DNA of 64,000 nucleotides from Pseudorhodobacter turbinis (GTDB lineage Bacteria; Pseudomonadota; Alphaproteobacteria; Rhodobacterales; Rhodobacteraceae): NCBI RefSeq assembly GCF_005234135.1, contig NZ_CP039965.1, positions 434,001-498,000 on the forward strand, read 5' to 3'. A model generated the notes under the pieces. That model was not told where the DNA came from, did not search any database, and saw only the letters and a program-made list of their open reading frames with translations. Numbering within the stretch: the stretch's first letter is position 1; each line of letters begins with the position of its first letter. The translations under genes and the position numbers were made by a program. Shown here one piece after another: positions 8,176-15,645 of this stretch.

Positions 8176-9102
8176 TCAGCCCATCACAAGGGCCATCACG
8201 ATCGTAACGGTCAGAATACTGACCACTGTTGAAATCAGGATCGAGGCGGAAACACGCTGTGGTGCCACCCCGAAATGCTGTGCTAGAATGTAGACATTGC
8301 CCGCAACAGGCAAGGCCGCCGCCGCAATCATTACGCCTGCGGCTTCTGGGTCGACGTGAAAAATGGCAAGTGCCGCAAAAGCCACCGCCGCCGGATGCAG
8401 CACCAGCTTGCAAAACGAAAGCCAGCCCGCCACGGCAAGCCGCTCGGCCGATTTGCCAGCCAGCGACGCGCCAATCGCAAAAAGTGCACACGGCGTCGCA
8501 GCCCCACCCAGTAAGGCCATGAAATCATTAGCAGGTTCGGGTACCGCTACCCCTGTGGTAGACCAGCACAGCCCCAAAGCCATCGAGACGATCATCGGAT
8601 TTTTCAGCAGGCCAATTGCCAGAACCTTGATCATCCCAAAGCTCATCCCGCCCTGCCGCATACCCGTGATGATCAATGTAATAACGGTCGAAAAAACGAT
8701 CAGATCAATCGCCAGCACCATCAGCACCGGCCCCACGGCCTGCGGCCCCATCAAGACCACCAACATCGGTACACCCAAAAATCCGGTATTTCCGATCACC
8801 GCGCATTGCGCCTCAACCGCCGCCTCCTCGATCGAGACCTTGCGCCAGCGCGCCACGCCAAAGGCCAGCGCATAGACCACGGTGCAGCCCAGCAAATAGG
8901 CCGCCACAAAACGCGTGTCCCAAACCTCGGCCAGTGACAGGTTGGCCGCGAACCGAAACAGCATCGCAGACAGAGCAAAGTAGAACACGAACTTCGTCAG
9001 CCAAGCCGTTGCTTCCGGTGTAAAAAACCGAATGCGCGCCGCCCAATAGCCAAGTCCGATCAGCGCGAAAAAGGGGAGAGTTTTGAGGAGGATGGGCAGC
9101 AT
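8176..9102 (-). CDS. AEC-family (auxin efflux carrier-type) transporter
   Basis: A 308-residue hydrophobic protein with two five-helix bundles typical of the AEC (PF03547) family: N-terminal MLPILLKTLPFFALIGLGYWA, a central hydrophilic stretch around residue 100, and C-terminal GVMIAAAALPVAGNVYILAQH followed by the last membrane helix. AEC carriers move organic anions such as malate or malonate, or other small metabolites, across the inner membrane. The start is the ATG at 9102; a TTG one codon earlier is unlikely. GAGGAGG... on the coding strand cannot be checked as a strong ribosome site because the upstream region is AT-poor. It precedes fghA by ten bases, so the two could be one operon. 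The substrate is unknown. Confidence 0.9.
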   Translation of the reverse strand: MLPILLKTLPFFALIGLGYWAARIRFFTPEATAWLTKFVFYFALSAMLFRFAANLSLAEVWDTRFVAAYLLGCTVVYALAFGVARWRKVSIEEAAVEAQCAVIGNTGFLGVPMLVVLMGPQAVGPVLMVLAIDLIVFSTVITLIITGMRQGGMSFGMIKVLAIGLLKNPMIVSMALGLCWSTTGVAVPEPANDFMALLGGAATPCALFAIGASLAGKSAERLAVAGWLSFCKLVLHPAAVAFAALAIFHVDPEAAGVMIAAAALPVAGNVYILAQHFGVAPQRVSASILISTVVSILTVTIVMALVMG

Positions 9103-9322
9103 CAATCACGGCTTTCACAACGGGCTGCCCTTAGGTTCCATGCCCCCACAAAAGATGCAAGCCAAGACCTCGGTTTCTTTTTGCCCAGAACGATCCGGCC
9201 ATGTTAACCGAGGATCGATGCGAAACGCCCCAAACCAAAACGTCGTTGGGGTCATTTCGGGCAATCGCCTTAAAATTACGCGGAATCGATTGCGGTAGAG
9301 GCGGAAGATGCTCGCCCGAAGC

Positions 9323-9427
9323 TTACTTCTTTTTAACACCGCCCGTGTCGTTCTGTATTGACCGAATTGTTGGCTTGCCGGAAGGCGGCGGGGCGGGGGC
9401 AGTCGTTTTCTTATCAGACATCATCAT
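9323..9427 (-). CDS. Candidate small protein, 34 residues
   Basis: A short open frame begins with three consecutive ATG codons (9427, 9424, 9421) and ends at TAA 9323-9325. It encodes a hydrophilic, proline-rich, lysine-ended peptide (MSDKKTTAPAPPPSG..., ending GGVKKK). AGGA lies at 9431-9434, eight bases before the third ATG, and shares bases with the TAG stop of the membrane-protein gene just upstream, so it would be translated by coupling within the thyX operon. I do not recognise the sequence. Its low complexity makes chance possible, but the ribosome site and tight packing favour a real gene. Confidence 0.4.
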   Translation of the reverse strand: MMMSDKKTTAPAPPPSGKPTIRSIQNDTGGVKKK

Positions 9428-9431
9428 TATC

Positions 9432-9920
9432 CTAGCTGAAAGTTAGTACCAACCATGCCGGAACTTGGCAGCACGCGAAAATCAAAGCTAAACGCAAGTT
9501 GCCTCTCGCCTCCTCAATAACGCGTTCGTTCTTGTCGAAAAATTTATCGGCGTCCGCAGCAAAACGTAACAATAAATCTTTATGCGGCATTGCTCGGTCG
9601 GCGTAATAAATTGCCGTCGCAGGGTTCAGATCAAAGGTGCATTCTTTCCAATTCATGAACGCTTTTACGGCAAAAGTGATCGACAAGGCGAAACACGAAA
9701 TCACCAACCAGCCGGCAACCCCGATTCCAAGAAACGAATGCGCCAGATCCGCGCCGGGTATCAAAAATTTCGTGCCCGCGATCGACGAAAAAACCGACGC
9801 AATCAACCCCGAAATTGCGGCGGCAAAGGAGGCCTGTCCTCGAAAGAATTGGAGATCGGCTTTTTGCGACCTCAGCTGGCCATAGGCCAGCTCATATGCA
9901 ATTCGTTCGTTTTCACCCAT
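9432..9920 (-). CDS. Small membrane protein of unknown function, coupled to thyX
   Basis: A 162-residue protein with a polar N-terminal helix (residues 1-28), two closely spaced membrane segments (about 32-50 and 62-84), a long hydrophilic helix with many charged residues (about 90-140) and a final hydrophobic segment at the C-terminus ([18 protein letters not shown]). The pattern of a charged amphipathic lead-in, ~2 TM hairpin and cytoplasmic helix resembles small 2TM proteins of the SLATT-like type, but I cannot show homology by eye. The ATG lies inside the last codons of thyX (ATGGGTGA, eight-base overlap), which means translational coupling. A nucleotide-biosynthesis neighbour is unusual for such a protein; function unknown. 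Confidence 0.75.
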   Translation of the reverse strand: MGENERIAYELAYGQLRSQKADLQFFRGQASFAAAISGLIASVFSSIAGTKFLIPGADLAHSFLGIGVAGWLVISCFALSITFAVKAFMNWKECTFDLNPATAIYYADRAMPHKDLLLRFAADADKFFDKNERVIEEARGNLRLALIFACCQVPAWLVLTFS

Positions 9921-10821
9921 CCACGACGCCCATAAACTCGCGCCATTCGCCCTTGCTCATGCCAGAGGTTTCTTGGGTGACGGCGTCGCCCTTTAGCATC
10001 CGGCGCACGCAATCAATCGCTTTGCCGCTCAGCGTGGCGCCGCCCATGCGGTAATCCTCAAACGCGGCAAAGGCGATAGGGACCCAATCGGCAACGACCT
10101 TACAGATCGCGTCAGCATAGACACGGATCTCATATTGGGCATGGGCATCGGCGCGCAAACGCAAGAAGTGGAAGAGGTTGTGCAGATCGACCTTCCAATA
10201 CCATTGCGTGTAAATATTGGCGGGAAGGTTCATGCGGGCCAGTTCGCGCGCAAGCCCTTGCTGACCCTCTTGCGACAGCATGGATTCGTAGTGGTCATAG
10301 GCGGTGTTCGCATCGCGCTTGAGCATCTCCAGCACGCGCGCGGCTTCTTCGCCGGACAGAACCTCACCGCGGCCCTGGTTGTTGACCACAGATTGCGCGG
10401 CAAGCTGTTCGGGCGCGGGGATATAAAACTCACGGTCCAGAATCGAATAACGGGCGGAATATTCGTTCACATTCGCGGTGCGGTGACGGATCCACTGGCG
10501 GGCGACAAAGACGGGCAGTTTGACGTGGAGCTTGATCTCGCACATCTCGAACGGGGTAGAGTGCCAATGCCGCATCAAATAGCGGATCAGCCCCTCGTCA
10601 TTGGACACATGTTTGGTCCCTGCCCCATAAGACACACGCGCCGCCTGCACGATGGCGGCATCATCGCCCATATAGTCGATGACGCGGACAAACCCGTGAT
10701 CGAGCACCTCATGCGCATGGTAAAGATGCGCCTCCATCCCTTCGGAAACGGCGCGAAGGGTGGGTTTTGGGTTGGCGCGCTGCGCCTCGATTTCGGCACG
10801 CTGGTCGGGGGAAAGGGGCAT
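9913..10821 (-). CDS. thyX: FAD-dependent thymidylate synthase ThyX
   Basis: ThyX makes dTMP from dUMP using methylene-tetrahydrofolate, NADPH and FAD. The 302-residue protein carries the ThyX signature [15 protein letters not shown] at residues 112-126, in which the arginines and serines bind FAD and dUMP. Other conserved parts are [30 protein letters not shown] and, near the C-terminus, [19 protein letters not shown]. The start ATG at 10821 is preceded in the coding direction by the short gap that also holds the lipoprotein promoter on the other strand. Roseobacters often use ThyX in place of, or beside, ThyA. It overlaps the next gene, an unknown membrane protein, by eight bases. Confidence 0.96.
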   Translation of the reverse strand: MPLSPDQRAEIEAQRANPKPTLRAVSEGMEAHLYHAHEVLDHGFVRVIDYMGDDAAIVQAARVSYGAGTKHVSNDEGLIRYLMRHWHSTPFEMCEIKLHVKLPVFVARQWIRHRTANVNEYSARYSILDREFYIPAPEQLAAQSVVNNQGRGEVLSGEEAARVLEMLKRDANTAYDHYESMLSQEGQQGLARELARMNLPANIYTQWYWKVDLHNLFHFLRLRADAHAQYEIRVYADAICKVVADWVPIAFAAFEDYRMGGATLSGKAIDCVRRMLKGDAVTQETSGMSKGEWREFMGVVDG

Positions 10822-11007
10822 GGCAGGCCTCGTCTATGATAGGGTTAGCGTCACATATATGTGGCTTGAGCAAAAGGCAAACAGCGTTTACCACCTTCAC
10901 TTGTGGACGCCTATCGCGGCAAACGCGACACTTAGCGCAGACAAGAAGAACACCCCAGGGTTGCGCGTCCTTTTTGCACCAGCCCGCACGCCTAACTCGC
11001 CCTGTGA

Positions 11008-11037
11008 TTGACAAAAACCGTATCCGGCAGGCATTGT
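11008..11037 (+). promoter_or_regulatory. Possible sigma-70 promoter of the lipoprotein-Slam operon
   Basis: A perfect -35 hexamer TTGACA is at 11008-11013. A weak -10 (GCATTG/CATTGT, 11031-11037) follows at 17-18 bases. It lies 30 bases before the lipoprotein ATG in the 228-base gap that divides it from thyX. Only the -35 is convincing. Confidence 0.35.
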
Positions 11038-11066
11038 TTCCGCAAAACAACCAATCGAGTGGTGCA

Positions 11067-12113
11067 ATGAACATCAATATACTGGCGTCTTGTACGCTTG
11101 CGTTGGGCCTTATGGGCTGTAGTGGAAACTCCCTGAACAACCCTTTGATTTTCCCTGAAGAAATAACCCCGGGCGAGCCCACCGACGAGGGCGACGGCAC
11201 GGCGATCACCGCAAGCAGCCCGGTCGTCGTACCTGATGATCTGGCCTTCAATCTGGCGAATGCAAAGATTATTCGCGGCACCGGCGGCGATCCAGACACG
11301 CTATTGGTGAACATCTCCGCACTGGATGCCACCCCGATTGAGGCCACATGGCAACGGCGCCCTGCGCTTGACATCCCCGGATATCAAGCCTTTGCGGTAC
11401 AAGAAGACGCGCTTGACCGCCTGTTCATCGGGCTTGCGGCAACCAGCGCGGATGGCTCTGCCAGTGCAGTTCTGGCGGGGGATGGGGGCCAGTTCGGCAG
11501 CTATTTCTCTGGTACGAAATACGACCGCGAGGGGGCTTACACCCCACCCGACGCAACCGCCGAAGGCCCCGGCCGCGGGCAGGTGTCCTATACCGGGAAA
11601 TATGCAGGCCTGCTGAACGGTGGCGGCGCGGGGGATGACCTTCTGCCCATCCCTGCCGGGCGCCCCGCAGCCCCTTCCGAGGCGCCCACACAGGCAACGC
11701 AGATCACCGGCGATGTCTTTGTGAACGCCAATTTTGCGGATGATGTGGTCAACGGTATCGTCAAGAACCGCAATGCGATCGACCTCGACATCACCTCGGA
11801 CGTGGGCAGCGCAAATCACAACGACGGGACCGGTGTCCGGATGGAAGATCTGAACATGGTACCGACAGCGATTTTGGCAAATGGCACATTTGGGGCGGAC
11901 CTTGAACGCGGGCCCATCAAAAAGGTCGTTGGCACCTATGGCGGCGCATTTGGCGGCACGGACGCATCCAGCATCGCCGGCGGGGTTCATGTCACCGATG
12001 TATACAATGGTGCCGGTGAAAAGATCGAGAATGCCCTGGAACGCGGCGTCTTTGTGCTGGATCAATGCGGGGTGACGGCATCGGGCGGGGATTGCATTGG
12101 CACCGCGCCATAA
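11067..12113 (+). CDS. Surface lipoprotein, TbpB-like beta-barrel (Slam substrate candidate)
   Basis: A 348-residue predicted lipoprotein. The N-terminus is a short type-II signal with lipobox LMGC (C18). The mature protein is acidic and glycine-rich. Its second half has the pattern of TbpB/HpuA/fHbp-type barrel domains: GQVSYTGKYAGLLNGG, ITGDVFVNANFADDVVNGIV, ILANGTFGADLERG and VGTYGGAFGG, ending with two cysteines in DQCGVTASGGDC that could form a disulfide. NCBI-style names for such proteins are transferrin-binding-protein-like. The open frame extends upstream to 10767, but only the ATG at 11067 gives the lipobox. The last 17 bases overlap the Slam-type gene, so the two form a substrate-translocon pair. 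A free-living marine bacterium meets no transferrin, so the ligand is probably haem, metal or another nutrient. Confidence 0.8.
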   Translation: MNINILASCTLALGLMGCSGNSLNNPLIFPEEITPGEPTDEGDGTAITASSPVVVPDDLAFNLANAKIIRGTGGDPDTLLVNISALDATPIEATWQRRPALDIPGYQAFAVQEDALDRLFIGLAATSADGSASAVLAGDGGQFGSYFSGTKYDREGAYTPPDATAEGPGRGQVSYTGKYAGLLNGGGAGDDLLPIPAGRPAAPSEAPTQATQITGDVFVNANFADDVVNGIVKNRNAIDLDITSDVGSANHNDGTGVRMEDLNMVPTAILANGTFGADLERGPIKKVVGTYGGAFGGTDASSIAGGVHVTDVYNGAGEKIENALERGVFVLDQCGVTASGGDCIGTAP

Positions 12114-13497
12114 GATCATCGCCCCCCGGCTTTTGGCAGGATTGGTGGCGGCCTCCCTTTTGGCCGCCCCGGTTGCCAATGCGCAAGCGCCCGCGGGCTA
12201 TACAAGCGTGCCGCCCGATGAGGCGCGCGTCTTGGGGCTTGAGGCGATCCGCCTCGGGCGGCCCGAGATTGCCGCAGAGATTGCAACCAGCCTGCTGGCA
12301 CAGGATAAAACCGACAGCTTCGCGCATTTCCTAATGGCCAACAGCCTGATGCGTATGGGCCAGGGAAAAATGGCTGAGCGGGCCACGAAACAATCCTACC
12401 GCTATGCCAAAACGCCCGAGCAGGCGTATCAATCGGCCCATCTCGCCGCCAATCTTGCCTTTCAGCGCGGTGCCCTGACCACGGCGCAATGGTGGCTTCG
12501 TCAATCGGCCGAGGCAGCCCCTGATGCGGGGCGCAAAAATACCTCCATCGCGCAGTTTCGTGCCGTCAAAGCCCGCAACCCGTGGCGCGTGAAGCTGGCG
12601 TTTTCGCTGCGCCCCTCGGACAATGTGAATAGTGGCAGTACGGGGCAGTATAACATCATCAACGGCCTGCCCTTGGTTGGCAGCCTAAGCGCGGATGCGC
12701 AGGCGGTGAAGGGGCTTGTCGCCGAGGCGGCGATCAACATGGGGTATCGTTTGCGGCAAAGCGCAACCAGCGAGACGGTTCTGGGGGCTGAAATATCAAC
12801 AAGGCGGGTCCATCTGGGCAAGGCCGAGAAGGCACGGCTGGGCGGTGATCCGGGCTTCGGGTCCGACCGGTTGGCGCTATCCTTGCGGGAGGACTGGCAG
12901 CCGCAGGGCAGCAAGCACCGCTTTAGCGTGACGGGTACCGTGGGGCGGCAATCCTATCAAAGCGGCAATGACTACGGGTTCTATGGCGCGACCCTTGGGC
13001 ATCGGACCGCAATCTCGGCCAACAGCCTGATCGACAGCGCCGTTGAGGCCGAACAGCGCGAGGGCCAAGACGCCCGGCGTGGCGACCGCAGCTTTGCCCT
13101 TCGCAGCACGCTTATCCACCAACGCGGCAATGACGACCTGATCATGGCAACCCTTTTGGCAAGCCGCTTTGATACCGCCGTTCAGGGACGATCAGGCACC
13201 ATGCTTGGCGCACAGCTTGGCTACACTTTGGCAAAAGCGCTTGGGCCCGTCAGCATCGCCGGCACATTGGGGTTTCAAAAGGCGCAATTTGATGGCTACA
13301 CCATTGCCGCAATCGAAGTGCCGGGCGGGCGGAGCGATAAGACCGGCTATGCCCAGCTTCAACTTCAAGTGAATGACATCAGCTATGCGGGCTTTACCCC
13401 TCAGTTGCGCTTGCGCCATCAGCGCACAACCTCCAATGTCAGCAGGTTCGAAGTAAGGGAAACCTCGGTCACTTTAGGACTGGTTTCCAAGTTTTAG
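12097..13497 (+). CDS. Slam-type surface lipoprotein assembly modulator (TPR + DUF560 barrel)
   Basis: A 466-residue outer-membrane protein. A Sec signal peptide occupies about residues 5-29 with a cut after ANA. A TPR-like helical domain follows (about 42-150, e.g. ARVLGLEAIRLGRPEIAAEI and AHFLMANSLMRMGQGKMAE). From about residue 160 comes a beta-barrel with the Slam/DUF560 entry motif NPWRVKLAFSLRPSDNVNSGS and an aromatic-ended last strand (VTLGLVSKF), as expected for BAM insertion. In Neisseria, Slam proteins move TbpB-like lipoproteins to the cell surface. The only plausible start reaching the signal peptide and close to the overlap is TTG at 12097, inside the end of the lipoprotein gene; TTG at 12133 is an alternative. 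Gene order supports a dedicated pair. Confidence 0.8.
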   Translation: MAPRHKIIAPRLLAGLVAASLLAAPVANAQAPAGYTSVPPDEARVLGLEAIRLGRPEIAAEIATSLLAQDKTDSFAHFLMANSLMRMGQGKMAERATKQSYRYAKTPEQAYQSAHLAANLAFQRGALTTAQWWLRQSAEAAPDAGRKNTSIAQFRAVKARNPWRVKLAFSLRPSDNVNSGSTGQYNIINGLPLVGSLSADAQAVKGLVAEAAINMGYRLRQSATSETVLGAEISTRRVHLGKAEKARLGGDPGFGSDRLALSLREDWQPQGSKHRFSVTGTVGRQSYQSGNDYGFYGATLGHRTAISANSLIDSAVEAEQREGQDARRGDRSFALRSTLIHQRGNDDLIMATLLASRFDTAVQGRSGTMLGAQLGYTLAKALGPVSIAGTLGFQKAQFDGYTIAAIEVPGGRSDKTGYAQLQLQVNDISYAGFTPQLRLRHQRTTSNVSRFEVRETSVTLGLVSKF

Positions 13498-13566
13498 CCG
13501 ATTGCGGACGGGGTCGTCTTTGACGTATTCGGCCCTATACTTGGCGCAGGCAAAAAGGAGATACGG

Positions 13567-13995
13567 ATGTCGATCAAATATCTGCACACGATGGTTCGCG
13601 TAAAGGATTTGGAAAAATCCATGGCGTTCTACAAACTGCTCGGGCTGGAAGAAACCCGCCGGATGGACAATGAAAAGGCGCGGTTCAGCCTGATTTTCCT
13701 CGCCCCTCCCGGTCAGCCGGAATGCCCGGTAGAGCTGACGTATAACTGGGATGGCGATGAAGCCCTGCCATCAGACAGCCGCCACTTCGGGCATCTGGCC
13801 TATGAGGTGGATGATATTTACGCGACCTGCGCGCATCTGGCGGCCAATGGTGTGGTCATCAATCGCCCACCACGCGACGGGCATATGGCCTTTGTGCGCA
13901 GCCCCGACAATATCTCTATCGAGCTTTTGCAAAAAGGCGAGCGGCTGGCCCCGGCAGAGCCTTGGGCGAGCGCGGAAAACATCGGGCACTGGTAA
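13567..13995 (+). CDS. gloA: Lactoylglutathione lyase (glyoxalase I)
   Basis: Glyoxalase I isomerises the methylglyoxal-glutathione hemithioacetal to S-lactoylglutathione. The 142 residues make one vicinal-oxygen-chelate module pair. Expected metal ligands are present: H8 in YLHTMVRV, the glutamate in CPVELTYNW, the histidine in HFGHLAYEVDD and the glutamate in SIELLQKGE. The GNW-like YNWD and RSPDN-SIELL signatures are the standard family marks. AAAAAGGAG lies just upstream of the ATG. It is on the same strand as, and 69 bases after, the Slam gene but probably has its own promoter. A hairpin follows at 14011. Confidence 0.95.
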   Translation: MSIKYLHTMVRVKDLEKSMAFYKLLGLEETRRMDNEKARFSLIFLAPPGQPECPVELTYNWDGDEALPSDSRHFGHLAYEVDDIYATCAHLAANGVVINRPPRDGHMAFVRSPDNISIELLQKGERLAPAEPWASAENIGHW

Positions 13996-14010
13996 CAGAC
14001 CGAGAATAAC

Positions 14011-14040
14011 GGACACCGGGTTTTCGTAAATCCGGTGTCC
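14011..14040. terminator. Hairpin between convergent gloA and hisN
   Basis: GGACACCGG (14011-14019) and CCGGTGTCC (14032-14040) form a perfect nine-base stem around a 12-base loop. It lies 16 bases after the gloA stop and eight bases past the hisN stop on the other strand. There is no clear T-run, so it may act as a weak bidirectional terminator or 3'-end protector. Confidence 0.6.
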
Positions 14041-14048
14041 ACAAAGGA

Positions 14049-14843
14049 TCAGCCGTTCAGGAAGGCCATCGCAGCCGCGTGGATCTCGGGGTTGGCGGCG
14101 GCAAGCACCTGCCCCCCTGCACGCGCGGAATGGCCCTGCCAATTGGTGACGACCCCGCCTGCCGCTTCAATCACCGCGATCGGGGCCTGAACGTCATAGG
14201 TTTGCAGCCCGGCCTCAATCACCAGATCAACCTGCCCTGCCGCCAAAAGCGCATAGCCGTAGCAATCCATCCCGTAACGCACAAGGCGTACCTGTTCTGC
14301 CACGCGGCGAAAAGCGCGGCCTTCTTCCTCATTTCCCACTTCGGGAAATGTAGAAAGCAAGATCGCCTGTGACAGGTCACATGAGGCGCGGGTCTTGAGC
14401 GGAGACGCCCCCATCGGGCCATTGACCGAGGCCAGACCAAAGCCGCCCTCGAACCGTTCCTGAATGTAGGGTTGGTCAATCAGGCCGTAAATCGGGCCAC
14501 TCGCATCCGCGACGGAAATCAACACCCCCCAAGTCGGCGTGCCGGACAAATATCCACGCGTACCGTCAATCGGGTCCAGCACCCATGTCAGGCCGGAGGT
14601 GCCGGATTTAGGGCCGAACTCCTCCCCCAATATGCCATCTTGGGGGCGGCGGCGTTCCAGAATATCCCGCATCGCGAGTTCGGACTCACGATCGGCAATA
14701 GTTACCGGATCAAAATGCGTTGTCTCTTTAGTATCGGCGGTCAGCCCCGGCTTGCGAAAATGGGCCAAAGTGGCCGTCCGCGCAGCATCGGCCAAGGCCG
14801 CTGCAGTGCTCCGGATATCCTCGACTTCGGTTTGTGTCAGCAT
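14049..14843 (-). CDS. hisN: Histidinol-phosphatase of the inositol-monophosphatase family
   Basis: A 264-residue Mg-dependent phosphatase. The IMPase metal motifs are GEEFG (near residue 75), WVLDPIDGTRGYLSGTPTWG (about 88-107) and the C-terminal QTYDVQAPIAVIEAAGG. The tryptophan-bearing DPIDGTRGYLSG form is typical of the HisN subgroup, which removes phosphate from L-histidinol phosphate in Actinobacteria and many Alphaproteobacteria. The rest of the his pathway is not nearby, so an inositol- or other sugar-phosphate substrate is still possible. It converges on gloA across the hairpin at 14011. The ATG at 14843 is clear. Confidence 0.85.
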   Translation of the reverse strand: MLTQTEVEDIRSTAAALADAARTATLAHFRKPGLTADTKETTHFDPVTIADRESELAMRDILERRRPQDGILGEEFGPKSGTSGLTWVLDPIDGTRGYLSGTPTWGVLISVADASGPIYGLIDQPYIQERFEGGFGLASVNGPMGASPLKTRASCDLSQAILLSTFPEVGNEEEGRAFRRVAEQVRLVRYGMDCYGYALLAAGQVDLVIEAGLQTYDVQAPIAVIEAAGGVVTNWQGHSARAGGQVLAAANPEIHAAAMAFLNG

Positions 14844-14943
14844 GCCTCTTTCCCTCGCAAGGATACCCTTCGGCTTATTTCCAAAGGGCTATGAACTTGC
14901 GCAGCGCTAACGGCTAGACAACATGCGGTCAAGAGGCCGGTGT

Positions 14944-15306
14944 TCAGGCCGCCGCGCTCAGGACACGTGCCAGGTCGAACAAACGACGGCGCTGTGCCTC
15001 GGGGATCGCGTAATAGGAACGCACAAGCTCCAGCGCTTCCTTATCGGCAAGCATATCACCTTCCATCCGCCGCGGGGTTTCGGGCTCTTCGTTCAGGCCT
15101 TCAAAGAAAAAGCTGATAGCAACGCCAAGTGCTGTAGAAATGTCCCACAAGCGCGAGGCCGAAACACGGTTCATACCTGTTTCATATTTTTGAATCTGTT
15201 GAAACTTGATCCCCACACAATCAGCAAGCTGTTGCTGTGTCATGCCCACCATCCAACGACGGTGACGGATTCGCTTGCCTACATGGACATCGACCGGGTG
15301 TTTCAT
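14944..15306 (-). CDS. XRE-family transcriptional regulator
   Basis: A 120-residue DNA-binding protein. The N-terminal HTH_3 domain (about residues 8-67) reads VGKRIRHRRWMVGMTQQQLADCVGIKFQQIQKYETGMNRVS, split here for length, with the recognition helix around FQQIQKYE. A short acidic linker and a C-terminal helical tail (ALELVRSYYAIPEAQRRRLFDLARVL) follow. This type, about 120-130 residues long, is common and conserved in Rhodobacterales; targets are mostly unknown. The start is ATG 15306, not the TTG one codon earlier. It is divergent from the quinone oxidoreductase, and the 340-base gap between them holds repeated TTTTGCA sites and an inverted repeat that could be its operators. Confidence 0.88.
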   Translation of the reverse strand: MKHPVDVHVGKRIRHRRWMVGMTQQQLADCVGIKFQQIQKYETGMNRVSASRLWDISTALGVAISFFFEGLNEEPETPRRMEGDMLADKEALELVRSYYAIPEAQRRRLFDLARVLSAAA

Positions 15307-15413
15307 CAAGGTACTCCATCAATATTTTACGCGCTTATCAAATTACAAGCAATAACCGTGCCAAAGCACCGAGCTACCAAAAATTTTACATTTTTCATTG
15401 TTTTGAACAAACA

Positions 15414-15435
15414 GACCTGACCTTTTAGACAGGTC
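15414..15435. promoter_or_regulatory. Inverted repeat GACCTG-N10-CAGGTC
   Basis: Two perfect six-base arms (15414-15419 and 15430-15435) lie one helical turn apart, 108 bases upstream of the XRE gene. The spacing suits a dimeric regulator such as XRE itself. This is inference from symmetry only. Confidence 0.4.
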
Positions 15436-15512
15436 GATTTGTCTTAAAGAATATGTGTTCACACCATTCCACGCAATAATAGTTAACACGCCAGTCGAGG
15501 CCCAAAAGGGGC

Positions 15513-15569
15513 TTTTGCAAAATGCTTTGCGTTTTGCAAATACTACACGCGGAGATTTTGCATTTTGCA
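15513..15569. promoter_or_regulatory. Cluster of four TTTTGCA sites
   Basis: TTTTGCAAAA (15513-15522) is followed by TTTTGCAAAT (15532-15541) and a tandem TTTTGCATTTTGCA (15556-15569). The nearest copy ends 76 bases before the oxidoreductase ATG. TTTGCAAA-type sites are bound by RamB/ScfR-type acyl-CoA-responsive regulators in Actinobacteria and Rhodobacter, so this may be such an operator or one for the neighbouring XRE protein. Confidence 0.5.
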
Positions 15570-15645
15570 CCGACCAATCGCCATGGCAGCCACATTATCA
15601 ATACGTTATGTAGGATTAACAGAAACCGCTTTGAAGGAAACGATC

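Larger units (their letters stand above)
15307..15645. other. Intergenic control region between the XRE regulator and the oxidoreductase
   Basis: This 339-base stretch is clearly AT-richer than its surroundings and holds no convincing gene. It contains a GACCTG...CAGGTC inverted repeat (15414-15435) near the regulator and four TTTTGCA copies (15513-15569) near the oxidoreductase. I see no consensus promoter that I would trust. Confidence 0.6.

Noticed and set aside
9115-9339. Open frame of 74 codons on the minus strand after the thyX operon
   Set aside because: No ribosome site, basic low-complexity translation, and it overlaps the better-supported 34-residue ORF.
10767-11066. Upstream extension of the lipoprotein gene
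   Set aside because: It would bury the lipobox 100 residues inside the protein and overlaps the thyX start; the ATG at 11067 gives a proper lipoprotein signal.
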